Source of the DNA: Mycolicibacterium iranicum
Lineage (GTDB): Bacteria > Actinomycetota > Actinomycetes > Mycobacteriales > Mycobacteriaceae
Assembly: GCF_001650495.1 (NCBI RefSeq)
Contig: NZ_LWCS01000025.1
Span: 10,464-74,463, forward strand
Length of the DNA: 64,000 nucleotides
Direction: 5' to 3'
The notes below the pieces were generated by a model, which was not told the DNA's origin, ran no database searches, and saw only the letters and a list, made by a program, of their open reading frames with translations. Each line of letters begins with the position of its first letter. Positions within the stretch are counted from its first letter, which is position 1. Shown here piece by piece: positions 51,133 through 61,575 of the stretch. The translations under genes and the position numbers were made by a program.

Positions 51133-52563
51133 TCACAGCGGGATGTTCTTGTGTCGGCCGCGGCGGGCAGGCGCTTCGGCCAGCGCCTGGGTCAGCTTCG
51201 ACCGTGTGTGCGCCGGGTCGATCTTCTCGTCGACCACACCGATTTCGATGGCGGAATCGACACCGCCCGCGATTTTCTCGTGCTCGACGGCCAGCGCCTC
51301 GTGCAGCGCCTCGCGCTCCTCGGGAGCGGCGGCGGCCAGCTTCTTCTTGTGCAGGATGCCGACCGCGGCCTTGGCGCCCATCACCGCGACCTCGGCCTCC
51401 GGCCACGCGAACACCTTCGTGGCGTTCAGCGAGCGCGAGTTCATCGCGATATAGGCCCCACCGTAGATTTTGCGGGTGACCAGCGTGACACGAGGAACAG
51501 AGCTTTCGCCGAACGCGTGCAGCAGCTTGGCACCGCGGCGGACCACGCCACCCCACTCCTGATCCACACCGGGCAGATAGCCGGGCACGTCGACGATGAC
51601 GACGAGCGGGATGCCGAAGGCATCGCATAGCCGTACGAAACGTGCTGACTTCTCGGCACTTTCGGAGTTCAGGCAACCGCCAAGACGCAGGGGATTGTTC
51701 GCGATCACGCCGACCGTACGGCCTGCGAGTCGGCCGAGTCCGACGACGATCGACGGGGCCCAGCGGGACTGGAACTCCTCGAACGGCACGCCGTCGTCGA
51801 GAAGAGCCTCGACGAGGGGGTGGACATCGTAGGCGCGCCGGGCCGACTCGGGCAGGAGCGCCTTGAGGTCCGAATCCTGGGCCTCGGCCTTGGTGCGGTC
51901 GAAATGGCCCTGCTGGCAGAACAATCCGACCAGGCTACGGCCGCGCTCGTAGGCGTCGAGCTCGTCGTCGGCGACGATGTGGCACACACCGGACTTCTTG
52001 TGGTGGGCCTCGGGGCCACCGAGCGACACCATGTCGACGTCCTCGCCGGTGACGCTGCGCACGACGTCGGGTCCGGTGACGAAGACCTTGCTGTCGGGTG
52101 CCATGACGATCACGTCGGTCAGCGCTGGGCCGTAGGCGGCACCGCCGGCGGCGAACCCGACGACCACCGAGATCTGGGGGATGTAACCCGAAGCGCGGAT
52201 CATCGCCTCGAAAACCAAACCGACCGCATGCAGCGCCTTCACCCCCTCGGCGAGGCGGGCGCCGCCGGAATGCCAGATGCCCACGATCGGGCTCTGCTCC
52301 TCGATCGCGACGTCGTAGGCGTCGACGATGTGCTTGCAGCCCTCGATGCCCATTGCGCCACCCATCACGGTGCCGTCGGTGCAGAAGGCGACGGTGCGCA
52401 CGCCGTTGACGGTGCCCGTGGCCGCGAGGACGCCGGACTTGTCCCGCTCGTGCAGCAACTCGACGCTGCCGTCGTCGAAGAAGGTCGACAGACGCAGCAG
52501 AGGATCGCGGGGGTCGAGGGATTCGTTCGTGTCGAGGGCGGGGCGGTTCTCAATTGTCGTCAT
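51133..52563 (-). CDS. accD6: Acetyl/propionyl-CoA carboxylase beta subunit AccD6
   Basis: A 476-residue carboxyltransferase of the biotin-dependent acyl-CoA carboxylases: N-terminal domain with WHSGGARLAEGVKALHAVG, VGFAAGGAAYGPALTDVIVMA, and C-terminal domain with DVPGYLPGVDQEWGG and GGAYIAMNSRSLNATKVFAWP. AccD6 with an AccA subunit makes malonyl-CoA, the extender for FAS-I/II. It is the last gene of the fabD-acpM-kasA-kasB-accD6 operon, 14 bases after kasB, which fits FAS-II supply. Confidence 0.96.
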   Translation of the reverse strand: MTTIENRPALDTNESLDPRDPLLRLSTFFDDGSVELLHERDKSGVLAATGTVNGVRTVAFCTDGTVMGGAMGIEGCKHIVDAYDVAIEEQSPIVGIWHSGGARLAEGVKALHAVGLVFEAMIRASGYIPQISVVVGFAAGGAAYGPALTDVIVMAPDSKVFVTGPDVVRSVTGEDVDMVSLGGPEAHHKKSGVCHIVADDELDAYERGRSLVGLFCQQGHFDRTKAEAQDSDLKALLPESARRAYDVHPLVEALLDDGVPFEEFQSRWAPSIVVGLGRLAGRTVGVIANNPLRLGGCLNSESAEKSARFVRLCDAFGIPLVVIVDVPGYLPGVDQEWGGVVRRGAKLLHAFGESSVPRVTLVTRKIYGGAYIAMNSRSLNATKVFAWPEAEVAVMGAKAAVGILHKKKLAAAAPEEREALHEALAVEHEKIAGGVDSAIEIGVVDEKIDPAHTRSKLTQALAEAPARRGRHKNIPL

Positions 52564-52577
52564 GTTTCTCCTGCGTA

Positions 52578-53831
52578 CTAGTACTTGCCGAAGGCGAGTG
52601 CGACGTTGTGCCCGCCGAATCCGAACGAATTGTTGAGTGCGTACTGGTAATTGCCCGGCCGAGGCCCGCCGGCGACGACGTCGAGATCGATCTCGGGATC
52701 CAGGTTCTTCAAGTTCAACGTCGGTGGGACGACACCGTCCCGCAACGCCTGCACCGTGAGGATCGACTCCACGGCGCCGACCGCGCCGACGGAGTGGCCC
52801 AGCGCCGACTTCGGTGCGTAGACCGCCGGACGGTGACCGCCCATCGCGGTATTGATCGCTCGACCCTCGGCCAAGTCGCCGACACTGGTGCCCGTCGCGT
52901 GCGCGTTGATGTGGTCGATGTCGGAGGGATCGAGGCCGGCGAGTTGGACGGCTCGTGTCATCGCGAACGCGGCACGCTCGCCGTTGGGATCGGGAGCGAC
53001 CATATGGAAGCCGTCCGAGGTGATACCGGCTCCCATGAGCCGGGCCAGCGGAGTGGCACCGCGCGCCTTGGCGTGCTCCTCGGTCTCGATGACCATCAGG
53101 GCGCCGGCCTCACCGAAGACGAACCCGTCGCGGTCCCTGTCGAACGGGCGACACGCTCCGCCGGGGTCGTCGTTGTTGGTGGACATGACGATGCGCATCT
53201 GAGCGAAACCGGCGATCGGCACCGCTTCGATGCGCTGTTCCACGCCGCCGCAGATCGCGATGTCGGCTTCGCCCATCACGATGTTGCGCCACGCCTGGGC
53301 GATGCCTTCGGAGCCGGAGGCGCAGGCCGAAACCGGAGTCACCACACCGGCTTTGGCGTGGCGCTCCAGACCGACGACCGCAGACGGGCCGTTGGGCATG
53401 TACATCTGGACCGACAGCGGCGAGACCGACCGCAGGCCCCGCTCGCGAAGTCCGTCATAGGCGAACACGAGGGCCTCGGCACCGCCGAGCCCAGTGCCGA
53501 TCGACACGAGCAACCGCTCGGTGTCGACCTCGGGCGAACCTGCGTTCTCCCACACGCGCCGGCCCAGCACCGTCGCCATCTTCTGGACGTACGACATCCG
53601 CCGGTTCTCGACCTTGGTCAGTTGAGAATCGAACTCTTCGAGAAGGTGACCGCCGATGCGGACCGGAAGGTCGAACTGCTCGACAAACGGATCATCGAGG
53701 CTGCGGATTCCGCTCTGTCCGTCGAGCAGCGACTTCCACGTCGCCTCGGCATCGGTCGCCAGACTCGTGGTCATGGCGATGCCCGTGACCACGACGTCTG
53801 GCAGTCCGTTGCCTGTCGTCGGCGAAGCCAT
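52578..53831 (-). CDS. kasB: Beta-ketoacyl-ACP synthase KasB (FAS-II)
   Basis: A 417-residue condensing enzyme with catalytic Cys170 ([10 protein letters not shown]), His311 (NAHATGT) and His346 (KSALGHS). KasB elongates mero-chains of mycolic acids to full length, using malonyl-AcpM. The ATG lies 39 bases after kasA. It is similar throughout to KasA but distinct in sequence, the normal mycobacterial arrangement and not a local duplication error. Confidence 0.97.
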   Translation of the reverse strand: MASPTTGNGLPDVVVTGIAMTTSLATDAEATWKSLLDGQSGIRSLDDPFVEQFDLPVRIGGHLLEEFDSQLTKVENRRMSYVQKMATVLGRRVWENAGSPEVDTERLLVSIGTGLGGAEALVFAYDGLRERGLRSVSPLSVQMYMPNGPSAVVGLERHAKAGVVTPVSACASGSEGIAQAWRNIVMGEADIAICGGVEQRIEAVPIAGFAQMRIVMSTNNDDPGGACRPFDRDRDGFVFGEAGALMVIETEEHAKARGATPLARLMGAGITSDGFHMVAPDPNGERAAFAMTRAVQLAGLDPSDIDHINAHATGTSVGDLAEGRAINTAMGGHRPAVYAPKSALGHSVGAVGAVESILTVQALRDGVVPPTLNLKNLDPEIDLDVVAGGPRPGNYQYALNNSFGFGGHNVALAFGKY

Positions 53832-53870
53832 ACTCAGCCGCGCGTCCTTTCCACCTACTGTCCTGGCGAT

Positions 53871-55121
53871 CTAGTAACGACCGAAGGCCAGAGCCACATT
53901 GTGGCCGCCGAACCCGAAGGAGTTGTTGATCGCGTACTGGTAGTCGCCGTATCGAGGCTCACCCGCGACGACATCGAGATCGATCTCGGGGTCGGGTGTC
54001 TCGTAGTTCAGTGTCGGCGGAATGACGCCGTCACGCAGGGCGAGCACCGTGAGCGCCGACTCGAGAGCGCCGACGGCACCGATCGAGTGGCCCAGCGCCG
54101 ACTTCGGCGCATAGACGGCGGCATGCTCCACACCGGCGACGCGGAGGGCGTTGGCCTCCGCGGTGTCACCGATCGGAGTGGCCGTGGCGTGGGCGTTGAC
54201 GTGGCTGATGTCCTTGGCGGACAGACCCGCCGTCTCCATCGCCCGCTTCATCGCCTGGCCGGCCCGCATACCGTCGGCCGCCGGCGCGACCATGTGGAAC
54301 GCGTCCGACGTCACACCGGCACCCATGACCCGGGCCAGCGGCTTGGCGCCACGGGCCTTGGCATGCTCTTCGGTCTCGATGATCATCAGCGCGCCCGCCT
54401 CGCCGAAGACGAAGCCGTCGCGGTCCTTGTCGAACGGCCTCGACGCCCCTGCGGGGTCGTCGTTGCGCGTCGACATGGCCCGCATCATGGAAAACGCGGC
54501 GATGGGCAGGGCCTCGATGCCGCCCTCGACACCACCGCAGACCGCGAAGTCAGCGTCACCCATGACGATCTGGCGCCACGCATGAGCAATGGCCTCCGAT
54601 CCCGACGAGCACGCCGACACCGGGGTGATGACCCCGGCGCGGGCGCCCAGTTCGAGACCGGCGACCGCCGCAGCGCCGTTCGGCATGATCATCTGAACAG
54701 CCAGCGGCGACACCTTCCGGGGGCCGCCCTCGTTCATCGCGTCGTAGGTCTCGACGATCTTCTCGCCGCCACCCAGACCGGTGCCGATGACCACCGAGAA
54801 ACGATCCGGGTCAACCTCGGGCGTGCCCGCGTTGTCCCAGAGACGCCGTGCCAACAGCTTCGACATGCGCTGCACGTAGGACATGCGGCGCATCTCGATG
54901 CGTGTCATGTGGCTGTCGACGTCGTCGACCAAGTGGCCGCCGATACGGACCGGCAGGTCCCACTTGTCGACGAATTCGTCTTCGAGGATGCGAATACCGC
55001 TCTCGCCCGCAAGCAGACCCTTCCACGTGCTCTCGATGTCCGCAGCGAGGGCCGTGGTGGCCTCAATGGCGGTCACCACGACGTTAGGAAAACCGCCGTT
55101 GGCAGTGGAAGGTCTGGTCAC
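53871..55121 (-). CDS. kasA: Beta-ketoacyl-ACP synthase KasA (FAS-II)
   Basis: A 416-residue condensing enzyme; Cys171 ([10 protein letters not shown]), His311 (NAHATAT) and His345 (KSALGHS) form the triad with the same numbering as M. tuberculosis KasA, the target of thiolactomycin. It elongates medium-length meromycolyl chains. GTG start overlaps the acpM stop (GTGA), coupling translation of the condensing enzyme to its carrier protein. Confidence 0.98.
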   Translation of the reverse strand: MTRPSTANGGFPNVVVTAIEATTALAADIESTWKGLLAGESGIRILEDEFVDKWDLPVRIGGHLVDDVDSHMTRIEMRRMSYVQRMSKLLARRLWDNAGTPEVDPDRFSVVIGTGLGGGEKIVETYDAMNEGGPRKVSPLAVQMIMPNGAAAVAGLELGARAGVITPVSACSSGSEAIAHAWRQIVMGDADFAVCGGVEGGIEALPIAAFSMMRAMSTRNDDPAGASRPFDKDRDGFVFGEAGALMIIETEEHAKARGAKPLARVMGAGVTSDAFHMVAPAADGMRAGQAMKRAMETAGLSAKDISHVNAHATATPIGDTAEANALRVAGVEHAAVYAPKSALGHSIGAVGALESALTVLALRDGVIPPTLNYETPDPEIDLDVVAGEPRYGDYQYAINNSFGFGGHNVALAFGRY

Positions 55122-55417
55122 TTGTCGCCCGTGATCTGTGCGCGGATCGCGGCAGCGGCCTCGGGGTTCTCTTCCTCGAGCTTCTGGATGTAGGCGACGA
55201 CGTCACCGACGGTGCGCAGGCCGGCGAGGTCCTCGTCCGGGATCTTCACGCCGTACTTGTCCTCGGTCTGCACGGCGATCTCGACCATCGACAGCGAGTC
55301 GATGTCGAGGTCGTCGACGAAGCTCTTTTCCGGAGTCACCTCGGAAGGCTCGATGCCGGTGACCTCTTCGATGATTTCGGCGAGGCCGGCGATGATTTCG
55401 TCCTGAGTGGCGGGCAC
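55118..55417 (-). CDS. acpM: Meromycolate extension acyl carrier protein AcpM
   Basis: A 99-residue acyl carrier protein; the phosphopantetheine attachment site is Ser41 in [17 protein letters not shown] lies 7 bases before the GTG start. The C-terminal extension after residue 80 ([14 protein letters not shown]) is characteristic of AcpM, shorter here than the 115-residue M. tuberculosis form, as I recall it. Carries growing meromycolate chains between FAS-II enzymes. Confidence 0.97.
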   Translation of the reverse strand: MPATQDEIIAGLAEIIEEVTGIEPSEVTPEKSFVDDLDIDSLSMVEIAVQTEDKYGVKIPDEDLAGLRTVGDVVAYIQKLEEENPEAAAAIRAQITGDK

Positions 55418-55492
55418 AGTGGCTCCTTCTATCTATTTCTTGTGTTGTTACTGATGAGGTTGACGAACGTTTCGATATGTACTTGCACCTGG

Positions 55493-56437
55493 TCAGGCGC
55501 GGAGAGTCTCCGCAAGCGCGTCCAGGTCAGCGGGGGACTTGACGGCATGCGTCGGAGTCCCCCGAAGCTCACGTTTGGCGATTCCGGTCAGTGTCCCGGC
55601 GGGCGGGAATTCGACGATCGCGCTGACACCCAGTTCCTTCATGGACTCGGTGCACAGATCCCAGCGCACCGGCCTGACCATCTGGGCCACCAGCTTGGAG
55701 ACCGCGTCGGTGCCCGACGACACCGCACGGCCGTCGGAGTTCGACAGCAGGGTGACGGTGGGTTCGGCCGGGTCGATGCGGTCGGCGACCCTGGTGTACT
55801 CGTCCAGCGCCGGGGCCATGTACTGGGTGTGGAACGCGCCGGCGGTGGCCAGCGGACGCACGCGGGCGCGGGCAGGAGGATCTTCGGCGAGCTTCTCCAA
55901 GGCGGCGACCGCGCCTGCTGCCACGATCTGGCCCACGGCGTTGCGGTTGGCAGGCACGAGGTCGAGCGCTTCCAGTCGTGCCAGCACCTCGGCTTCGTCA
56001 CCGCCGAGCAGCGCCGACATTCCGGTGGGCTCCAGCGCGCAGGCCTTGGCCATCTCCCTGCCGCGCGTCGCGGCGAGTGAGACGGCCTCGTCGGCTGAGA
56101 TGACGCCGGCGATCGCGTAGGCGGCGATCTCGCCGACCGAATGTCCGGCCGCGACGATCTCTGCAGTGCTTTCCTGGCCGGTCAGACTTACGCGCTTCGT
56201 GAGTTCCTCGTACGCGAGGAGCGTGGCGGCGACGACCAAGGGCTGGGTTACCGCGGTGTCGGTGATTTCCTCGGCGGTCGCGGTGGTGCCGAGCCGACCG
56301 AGATCCAGTCCGCTGATCTCTGACCACGACGCGATTCGATCTGCGGCGCCGGGCAGCTCGAGCCACTCGGCGAGCATGCCGGGAGTCTGCGAGCCCTGTC
56401 CGGGCGCGAGGAATGCGAGCACAGTCTTCTGAGGCAC
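55493..56437 (-). CDS. fabD: Malonyl-CoA:ACP transacylase FabD
   Basis: A 314-residue transacylase: opening FLAPGQGSQTPGM, nucleophile Ser100 in AGHSVGE, and the general-base His in AGAFHTQYM. It loads malonyl groups onto AcpM for KasA/KasB. GTG start. First gene of the FAS-II operon, with the regulatory region 56438-56571 upstream and the mabR gene beyond. Confidence 0.97.
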   Translation of the reverse strand: MPQKTVLAFLAPGQGSQTPGMLAEWLELPGAADRIASWSEISGLDLGRLGTTATAEEITDTAVTQPLVVAATLLAYEELTKRVSLTGQESTAEIVAAGHSVGEIAAYAIAGVISADEAVSLAATRGREMAKACALEPTGMSALLGGDEAEVLARLEALDLVPANRNAVGQIVAAGAVAALEKLAEDPPARARVRPLATAGAFHTQYMAPALDEYTRVADRIDPAEPTVTLLSNSDGRAVSSGTDAVSKLVAQMVRPVRWDLCTESMKELGVSAIVEFPPAGTLTGIAKRELRGTPTHAVKSPADLDALAETLRA

Positions 56438-56571
56438 GTTCTTAAGAGAACCTTATGAACACGGTTTTGCGCGGTGTAAGAGATTATGAACCTCGTCTTA
56501 TGTTTTTGTAGGTACTCCACAAAACCGCATGTGATGCGACTCCAGCGAGACCTCACCGCAACCTGATCCCC
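56438..56571 (-). promoter_or_regulatory. FAS-II operon promoter region with repeats, candidate MabR site
   Basis: This 134-base AT-richer gap holds several repeats: the exact inverted pair CGGTTTTG (56462-56469) and CAAAACCG (56520-56527); the direct repeat TTATGAAC (56453-56460 and 56484-56491); and the palindrome TCTTAAGA (56440-56447). On the minus strand CATAAT (56488-56483) is a possible -10. MabR is known to bind the FAS-II promoter in mycobacteria. Which of these repeats it recognises is my inference. Confidence 0.55.
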
Positions 56572-57855
56572 TTAAGAGTGGCCGCTGGCTGTGACCGAGC
56601 CAACACTGGTGACCTGGTCTGATCTTGACGCGTGGGGCGTCGACAATTGCGCTTGCCGGGTCAGTCGACCCACGGAGGAGGCGACTCGTAGGACGTACGC
56701 ATCGCGCGGCACCGTGGGATCGCGGCCGGTGAAGTCGGCGATCCGCTTCAGCCGGTAGCGCACGGTATTTGGATGAACGAACAATTTGCGAGCGCAAGCC
56801 TCGATCGCGCCGCCCGAGTCGAGGTAGGCGTCCAGCGTCTCCATGAGTGCCGGACCCGCGTCGGCGAGGGGTCTCATCACCTCGGCCTCGAGTGCACCGG
56901 CCGCGGTTGCATCGCCCAGCAGCGCCCTTTCGGGAAGCAGCTCGCGTGCCGCCACCGGGCGGGGCGCACCGGCCCAACCGGCGACGGCATTCATTCCCGC
57001 GATCGCTTCCGTGGCGCTGCGGTGCGCGGCGCCCAGGGTCGCCGCCGTCGGACCGATCACCACCGGCCCGTCGGCGAACACCTTCATCAATTCGGACAGG
57101 AACCGGTCGGTGGGCGACAAGCTGCCCGAGACGATCGTGACCAGCCAGGTGCCGTGCACATCGGACAGCGCCGCACGTCCGTTCCGATTGGCCACATCGT
57201 GGACGTCCTCACCGGAGAAGTCCATCCGATCGGGGCGCGGGAGGCCGACGATCACCGTCACTGCCCCGGTCGCGTCCCAGTTCAGCGCGGCGGCTTGAGA
57301 TTGCAGTTCGGGGCCGATGTCCCCGCGTACGACGGCGTCGACCAGGTTGGCCTCCATCCTCGTGTCCCACGCTCCGCGGGCCTCCGCCTGATCGGCGTAG
57401 GCGCTCGCCGCCGCGAACGCCAGGTCCCGGCTGTAGCGCAGGATGCCGGCCGTGAGGGCGGCCAGCTGTTCTTCCGATCGTGCCAGCAAGGGCACCACCT
57501 CTTCGAAGAACTCCATCGTGACCCGCACCATCTCGACGGACTGACGCAGCGCGATGCGCCTGCGCAGATCCTGGGGCACGACTTCGAACGCCTGTGCGGT
57601 GTAGCTGACGTTGCTCTGAGGGTCACGCATCCACTCGACGAAATTCACCACCGCGGTCTGCACGACGAGCTGGACGCTGGCGCGCTGGGAAGCCTCCATG
57701 TCGGCGAAGAACGGCAGTCGTTCCTCCATGGCGTGGACCGCCTCGGTCGCCAGCCGGCCCGAGTACTGCTTGAGCCGGCGCAGGGTCGCTTCCGGGACGT
57801 TTTCCAGGACCTCGACGGTCGATTTCGGCGGGATGAACCGGTTGTTGTCCGCCAT
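56572..57855 (-). CDS. mabR: PucR-type regulator of FAS-II genes, MabR (Rv2242)
   Basis: A 427-residue regulator with a helical N-terminal region, a central GGDEF-like/CdaR domain (about 170-290: ALNWDATGAVTVIVGLP, then TWLVTIVSG) and a C-terminal PucR HTH with ALMETLDAYLDSGGAIEACARKLF broken before HPNTVRYRLKRI near 380. In M. smegmatis and M. tuberculosis MabR controls the fabD-acpM-kasA-kasB-accD6 operon, which follows here in the same order. The gene is 70 bases downstream of aceE, same strand. Confidence 0.93.
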   Translation of the reverse strand: MADNNRFIPPKSTVEVLENVPEATLRRLKQYSGRLATEAVHAMEERLPFFADMEASQRASVQLVVQTAVVNFVEWMRDPQSNVSYTAQAFEVVPQDLRRRIALRQSVEMVRVTMEFFEEVVPLLARSEEQLAALTAGILRYSRDLAFAAASAYADQAEARGAWDTRMEANLVDAVVRGDIGPELQSQAAALNWDATGAVTVIVGLPRPDRMDFSGEDVHDVANRNGRAALSDVHGTWLVTIVSGSLSPTDRFLSELMKVFADGPVVIGPTAATLGAAHRSATEAIAGMNAVAGWAGAPRPVAARELLPERALLGDATAAGALEAEVMRPLADAGPALMETLDAYLDSGGAIEACARKLFVHPNTVRYRLKRIADFTGRDPTVPRDAYVLRVASSVGRLTRQAQLSTPHASRSDQVTSVGSVTASGHS

Positions 57856-57893
57856 CCCTAAAATCTACGCCTGATTTTGGCGGGTTCCTCTAA

Positions 57894-57936
57894 CGCCTAC
57901 GCGACTCTTGGCCTGATGTCGTCGCCTACGCGACTC
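57894..57936. repeat. 14-base direct repeat at the aceE-mabR junction
   Basis: CGCCTACGCGACTC occurs at 57894-57907 in the intergenic gap and at 57923-57936 across the aceE stop, 15 bases apart. The plain reading is a small local duplication of the end of aceE. Confidence 0.7.
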
Positions 57937-60715
57937 CGGGATCCGAGGTCTGCTCCGGCGCCGCCATCACATCGTCGATCTCGTACCTGCGGGCCGCGTC
58001 GACCGCGACCGAGATGTCGATGTTGCCGTCGCGGGCCAGCCCTTCGAGCACACCGACCACGATGGATTCTGCATCGGTGTTGTAGTAGCGCCGGGCTGCC
58101 GGGCGAGTATCGGAGAAACCGAACCCGTCCGTGCCGAGCGTGATGTAGGTGCCCGGCACCCAGGGACGGATCTGCTCGGGAACGGCACGCATCCAGTCGG
58201 ACACCGCGACCACCGGTCCGGCCGCGTCGGCGAGCACCTGGGTGACGTACGGTGTCGCGGCGGGGCGATCGGGGTAGCGCAGCTTCTCCTTCTCGATGGC
58301 CACGCCATCCCTGTTCAGCTCGCCCCAGCTGGTCACCGACCACACATCGGCCGCCACATCCCATTCGTCGGCCAGCATCTCGGCGGCCTTGAGCGCCGAC
58401 GGCATAGCGACACCCGAGACCAGGATCTGCGCGGTGTTCGACTTCTTCTCGGGGGCGGACTGGTAGCGATAGATGCCCCGCAGCAGGCCCTCGACGTCGA
58501 TACCCTCGGGCTCGGCCGGCTGCACGTACGGCTCGTTGTAGATCGTCATGTAGAAGTAGACGTTCTCCGGGTTATCCCCGTACATGCGCGTCAGTCCGCT
58601 CTCGATGATGTAGGCGATCTCGTAGGCGAACGCTGGGTCGTAAGCCACGACGGCCGGATTGGTCGCCGCCAGCAGCAGCGAATGGCCGTCTGCGTGCTGC
58701 AGACCTTCACCGACCAGCGTCGTGCGGCCCGCGGTGGCGCCCAGCACGAAGCCGCGCGCCATCTGGTCGGCGGCGGCCCACAGTCCGTCGCCGGTGCGCT
58801 GGAAGCCGAACATCGAATAGAAGATGTAGATCGGGATCATCGGCTCGTTGTGGGTGGCGTATGACGTCCCCACCGCGGTGAACGACGCCGTCGACCCCGC
58901 CTCGTTGATGCCCTCGTGCAGGATCTGCCCGATTTCGCTCTCCTTGTAGGCGAGCATCAACTCCGCGTCGACGGCGGTGTAGAGCTGGCCGTTGCGGTTG
59001 TAGATCTTGAGGCTGGGAAACCAAGAGTCCATACCGAACGTGCGGGCCTCGTCCGGGATGATGGGAACGATCCGCTTGCCGATCTCCTTGTCCCGCAACA
59101 GCTCCTTGAACGTGCGCACGGTGGCCATCGTCGTGGCCACTTCCTGCTTGCCCGAGCCCTTCTTGAGGGCCTTGTAGGTGTCCCGACCGGGCAGCGTCAG
59201 CGCCTTGGTCTTGGTGCGCCGCTCGGGAAGGAAACCGCCGAGGGCGCGTCGCCTGTCGAGCATGTAGCGGATCTCCGGCGCTTCGGCGCCGGGGTGGTAG
59301 TACGGCGGCAGGTAGGGGTTGGCCTCGAGTTGTTCATCCGAGATCGGGATGCGCTGGGCGTCGCGGAAGTCCTTCAGGTCTTGCAGCGCAAGCTTTTTCA
59401 TCTGGTGAGTGGCGTTGCGGCCCTCGAAGTGCTTGCCCAGCGTGTAGCCCTTGATGGTCTTGGCGAGGATCACCGTCGGCTGGCCCTTGTGCTCCATCGC
59501 CGCGTGGTAGGCGGCATACACCTTGCGGTAGTCGTGCCCGCCGCGCTTGAGATTCCAGATCTCTGAATCCGTCATGGGCTCGACAAGGGCCTTGGTGCGC
59601 GGGTCGCGGCCGAAGAAGTGGTCGCGGACGTAGCCGCCGTCGTTCGCCTTGTAGGTCTGGTAGTCGCCGTCAGGGGTGGTGTTCATCAGGTTCACCAGTG
59701 CGCCGTCACGGTCGGCGTGCAGCAGTGCATCCCATTCGCGGCCCCACACGACCTTGATCACGTTCCAGCCTGCGCCGCGGAAGAACGACTCAAGTTCCTG
59801 GATGATCTTGCCGTTGCCACGCACCGGACCGTCGAGGCGCTGCAGGTTGCAGTTGACGACGAACGTCAGATTGTCGAGGCCTTCGTTGGCGCCGACCTGA
59901 ATCAGGCCGCGACTCTCGGGCTCGTCCATCTCGCCGTCGCCGAGGAACGCCCAGACATGCTGCTTGGAGGTGTCCTTGATGCCGCGGTCGTGCAGGTAAT
60001 GGTTGAAGCGGGCCTGGTAGATGGCGTTCATCGGACCGATGCCCATCGACACCGTCGGGAACTCCCAGAAGTCCGGCATCAGGCGTGGGTGGGGGTACGA
60101 CGGGAGCCCGCCGCCGGGGTGGCTGTGCTCCTGCCGGAAGCCGTCCAACTGATCGGCGGTGAGCCGGCCCTCCAGGTAGGCGCGGGCGTAGATACCGGGG
60201 GAGGCGTGGCCCTGAATGAAGATCTGGTCGCCGCCGCCGGGGTGAGATTTGCCGCGGAAAAAGTGGTTGAAGCCGACTTCGTACAGTGCCGCCGACGAGG
60301 CGTATGTCGAGATATGGCCGCCCACACCGACTCCCGGTCGCTGTGCGCGGTGCACCATGATCGCCGCATTCCAGCGGATCCAGGCGCGGTACCGCCGCTC
60401 GACGTCCTCGTCGCCGGGGAACCATGGCTCCAACTCGGTCGGAATGGTGTTCACGTAGTCGGTGGACGTCAGCGACGGGATGGCGACGCGCTGTTCGCCG
60501 GCGCGCTCAAGGAGGCGCAACATCAGGTAGCGCGCTCGGGCCGGTCCGGACCGCTCCACCAGTTGGTCGAACGACTCCAGCCATTCGGCGGTCTCGTCGG
60601 AATCGATGTCGGGCAGATACGACGCGACACCTTCCCGGATCACCCGTACTCGATCGGGTTCTGTTGTGCTGCTGGAGTTTTGGGCCAGATCCTGGCGCAC
60701 GAACTCGGTGGTCAA
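57926..60715 (-). CDS. aceE: Pyruvate dehydrogenase E1 component AceE
   Basis: A 929-residue homodimeric-type E1: thiamine-diphosphate motif [15 protein letters not shown] ending [11 protein letters not shown] near residue 245-275, the TPP/Mg2+ site, plus the N-terminal [17 protein letters not shown] and [19 protein letters not shown]. It decarboxylates pyruvate and passes the acetyl group to E2 to give acetyl-CoA. TTG 60715 is chosen: AAGGAG lies 8 bases upstream and the M. tuberculosis protein begins at the corresponding TTEF/TTDF. mabR follows, linking acetyl-CoA supply with mycolate genes. Confidence 0.96.
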   Translation of the reverse strand: MTTEFVRQDLAQNSSSTTEPDRVRVIREGVASYLPDIDSDETAEWLESFDQLVERSGPARARYLMLRLLERAGEQRVAIPSLTSTDYVNTIPTELEPWFPGDEDVERRYRAWIRWNAAIMVHRAQRPGVGVGGHISTYASSAALYEVGFNHFFRGKSHPGGGDQIFIQGHASPGIYARAYLEGRLTADQLDGFRQEHSHPGGGLPSYPHPRLMPDFWEFPTVSMGIGPMNAIYQARFNHYLHDRGIKDTSKQHVWAFLGDGEMDEPESRGLIQVGANEGLDNLTFVVNCNLQRLDGPVRGNGKIIQELESFFRGAGWNVIKVVWGREWDALLHADRDGALVNLMNTTPDGDYQTYKANDGGYVRDHFFGRDPRTKALVEPMTDSEIWNLKRGGHDYRKVYAAYHAAMEHKGQPTVILAKTIKGYTLGKHFEGRNATHQMKKLALQDLKDFRDAQRIPISDEQLEANPYLPPYYHPGAEAPEIRYMLDRRRALGGFLPERRTKTKALTLPGRDTYKALKKGSGKQEVATTMATVRTFKELLRDKEIGKRIVPIIPDEARTFGMDSWFPSLKIYNRNGQLYTAVDAELMLAYKESEIGQILHEGINEAGSTASFTAVGTSYATHNEPMIPIYIFYSMFGFQRTGDGLWAAADQMARGFVLGATAGRTTLVGEGLQHADGHSLLLAATNPAVVAYDPAFAYEIAYIIESGLTRMYGDNPENVYFYMTIYNEPYVQPAEPEGIDVEGLLRGIYRYQSAPEKKSNTAQILVSGVAMPSALKAAEMLADEWDVAADVWSVTSWGELNRDGVAIEKEKLRYPDRPAATPYVTQVLADAAGPVVAVSDWMRAVPEQIRPWVPGTYITLGTDGFGFSDTRPAARRYYNTDAESIVVGVLEGLARDGNIDISVAVDAARRYEIDDVMAAPEQTSDPGVA

Positions 60716-60901
60716 CTTCCGCTCCTTGTTAGGCGGTGGCAAATACACACACGCGTGAGGTCAGCGGGTTACTTCGCATTCGGCGTGCGCAGGTTCCATC
60801 CTTGTCTAATCCTGCCCCATACGCACTAGCGGGTCGGTGAAGTGCCCGGAACCGGCGAACGACGGCCGCAAGCCGGGCTCGACCCGGTAACGTCTACACG
60901 T

Positions 60902-61477
60902 GTGCTGATGGGTCGGCTGAGCCCCCGTGTGCGGATCGCCGCCTCGATAGCAGGCACGCTCGCAACACTGGCCATGGTCATCGTGGGGTGCACGAACGTC
61001 ACCGACGGTGACGCGTCGGTGGCAGAGGGGGACGCGCCGCTCTACAGAGCGTCAGTGACCGCATCGATGGAAGAGTCCGCGGCGAGCTCAAGTGCTCGCG
61101 AGTCGGAGCGGCAAGCCTCGCTCACCATCGAGGCCGTGCGTACCTCGTGCGAGGCGATGAGTTCGAGCAGCGCGGAGGCCATCGGCGCCGTGAACAGCTA
61201 CGTGGACGCGTTCAACAGCAACCCGGCCGACGTTCTGCGTACCGCGGGCCCTGCGATCGACGCCCTCAATCACAGCGCGGACCTGGTCGCGGGCAGCATC
61301 TCCGACCCGCTCGCACCCGAGTTGCGTGAAGCGCTCAATGCCTGGATCGACGCCGCCCGCGGAGTTGCGACGGCCATCGCCGGAAACTACGGGACGGACG
61401 AATTCAACGCCGCGATTGCGCTTCTGAACGACTCCAAGACCACCGCATTGGACCGATGCGATGCGGCATACCGATGA
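60902..61477 (+). CDS. Predicted lipoprotein (Rv2240c-like)
   Basis: A 191-residue protein with a lipobox I-V-G-C at about residue 30 after a basic and hydrophobic N-terminus, and a helical mature domain rich in Ala and Ser, containing two later cysteines (RTSCEAM and DRCDAAYR) that may form a disulfide. No domain recognised; the position between aceE and DUF3052 matches Rv2240c. TAACGT (60888-60893) suggests leaderless start at GTG 60902; ATG 60908 is the alternative. Confidence 0.75.
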   Translation: MLMGRLSPRVRIAASIAGTLATLAMVIVGCTNVTDGDASVAEGDAPLYRASVTASMEESAASSSARESERQASLTIEAVRTSCEAMSSSSAEAIGAVNSYVDAFNSNPADVLRTAGPAIDALNHSADLVAGSISDPLAPELREALNAWIDAARGVATAIAGNYGTDEFNAAIALLNDSKTTALDRCDAAYR

Positions 61478-61575
61478 ACCTGCCGCTAGATGGCTTGCTG
61501 TATGGCTCCGGCATGCGACGATAGGTCGATGACCGGGCGCAAGGTGCGCCCGTGTCCGCTGAAGGAGGACTGACC

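Noticed and set aside
52578-55121. kasA/kasB as an assembly duplication
   Set aside because: The two proteins are diverged along the full length; the tandem pair is the normal mycobacterial FAS-II arrangement.
52554-55193. An 879-codon plus-strand open frame opposite kasB and kasA
   Set aside because: It mirrors the third-position GC bias of two highly conserved genes on the other strand; its translation is rich in Arg/His/Asp/Gly/Val with no domain. It is a shadow, not a gene.
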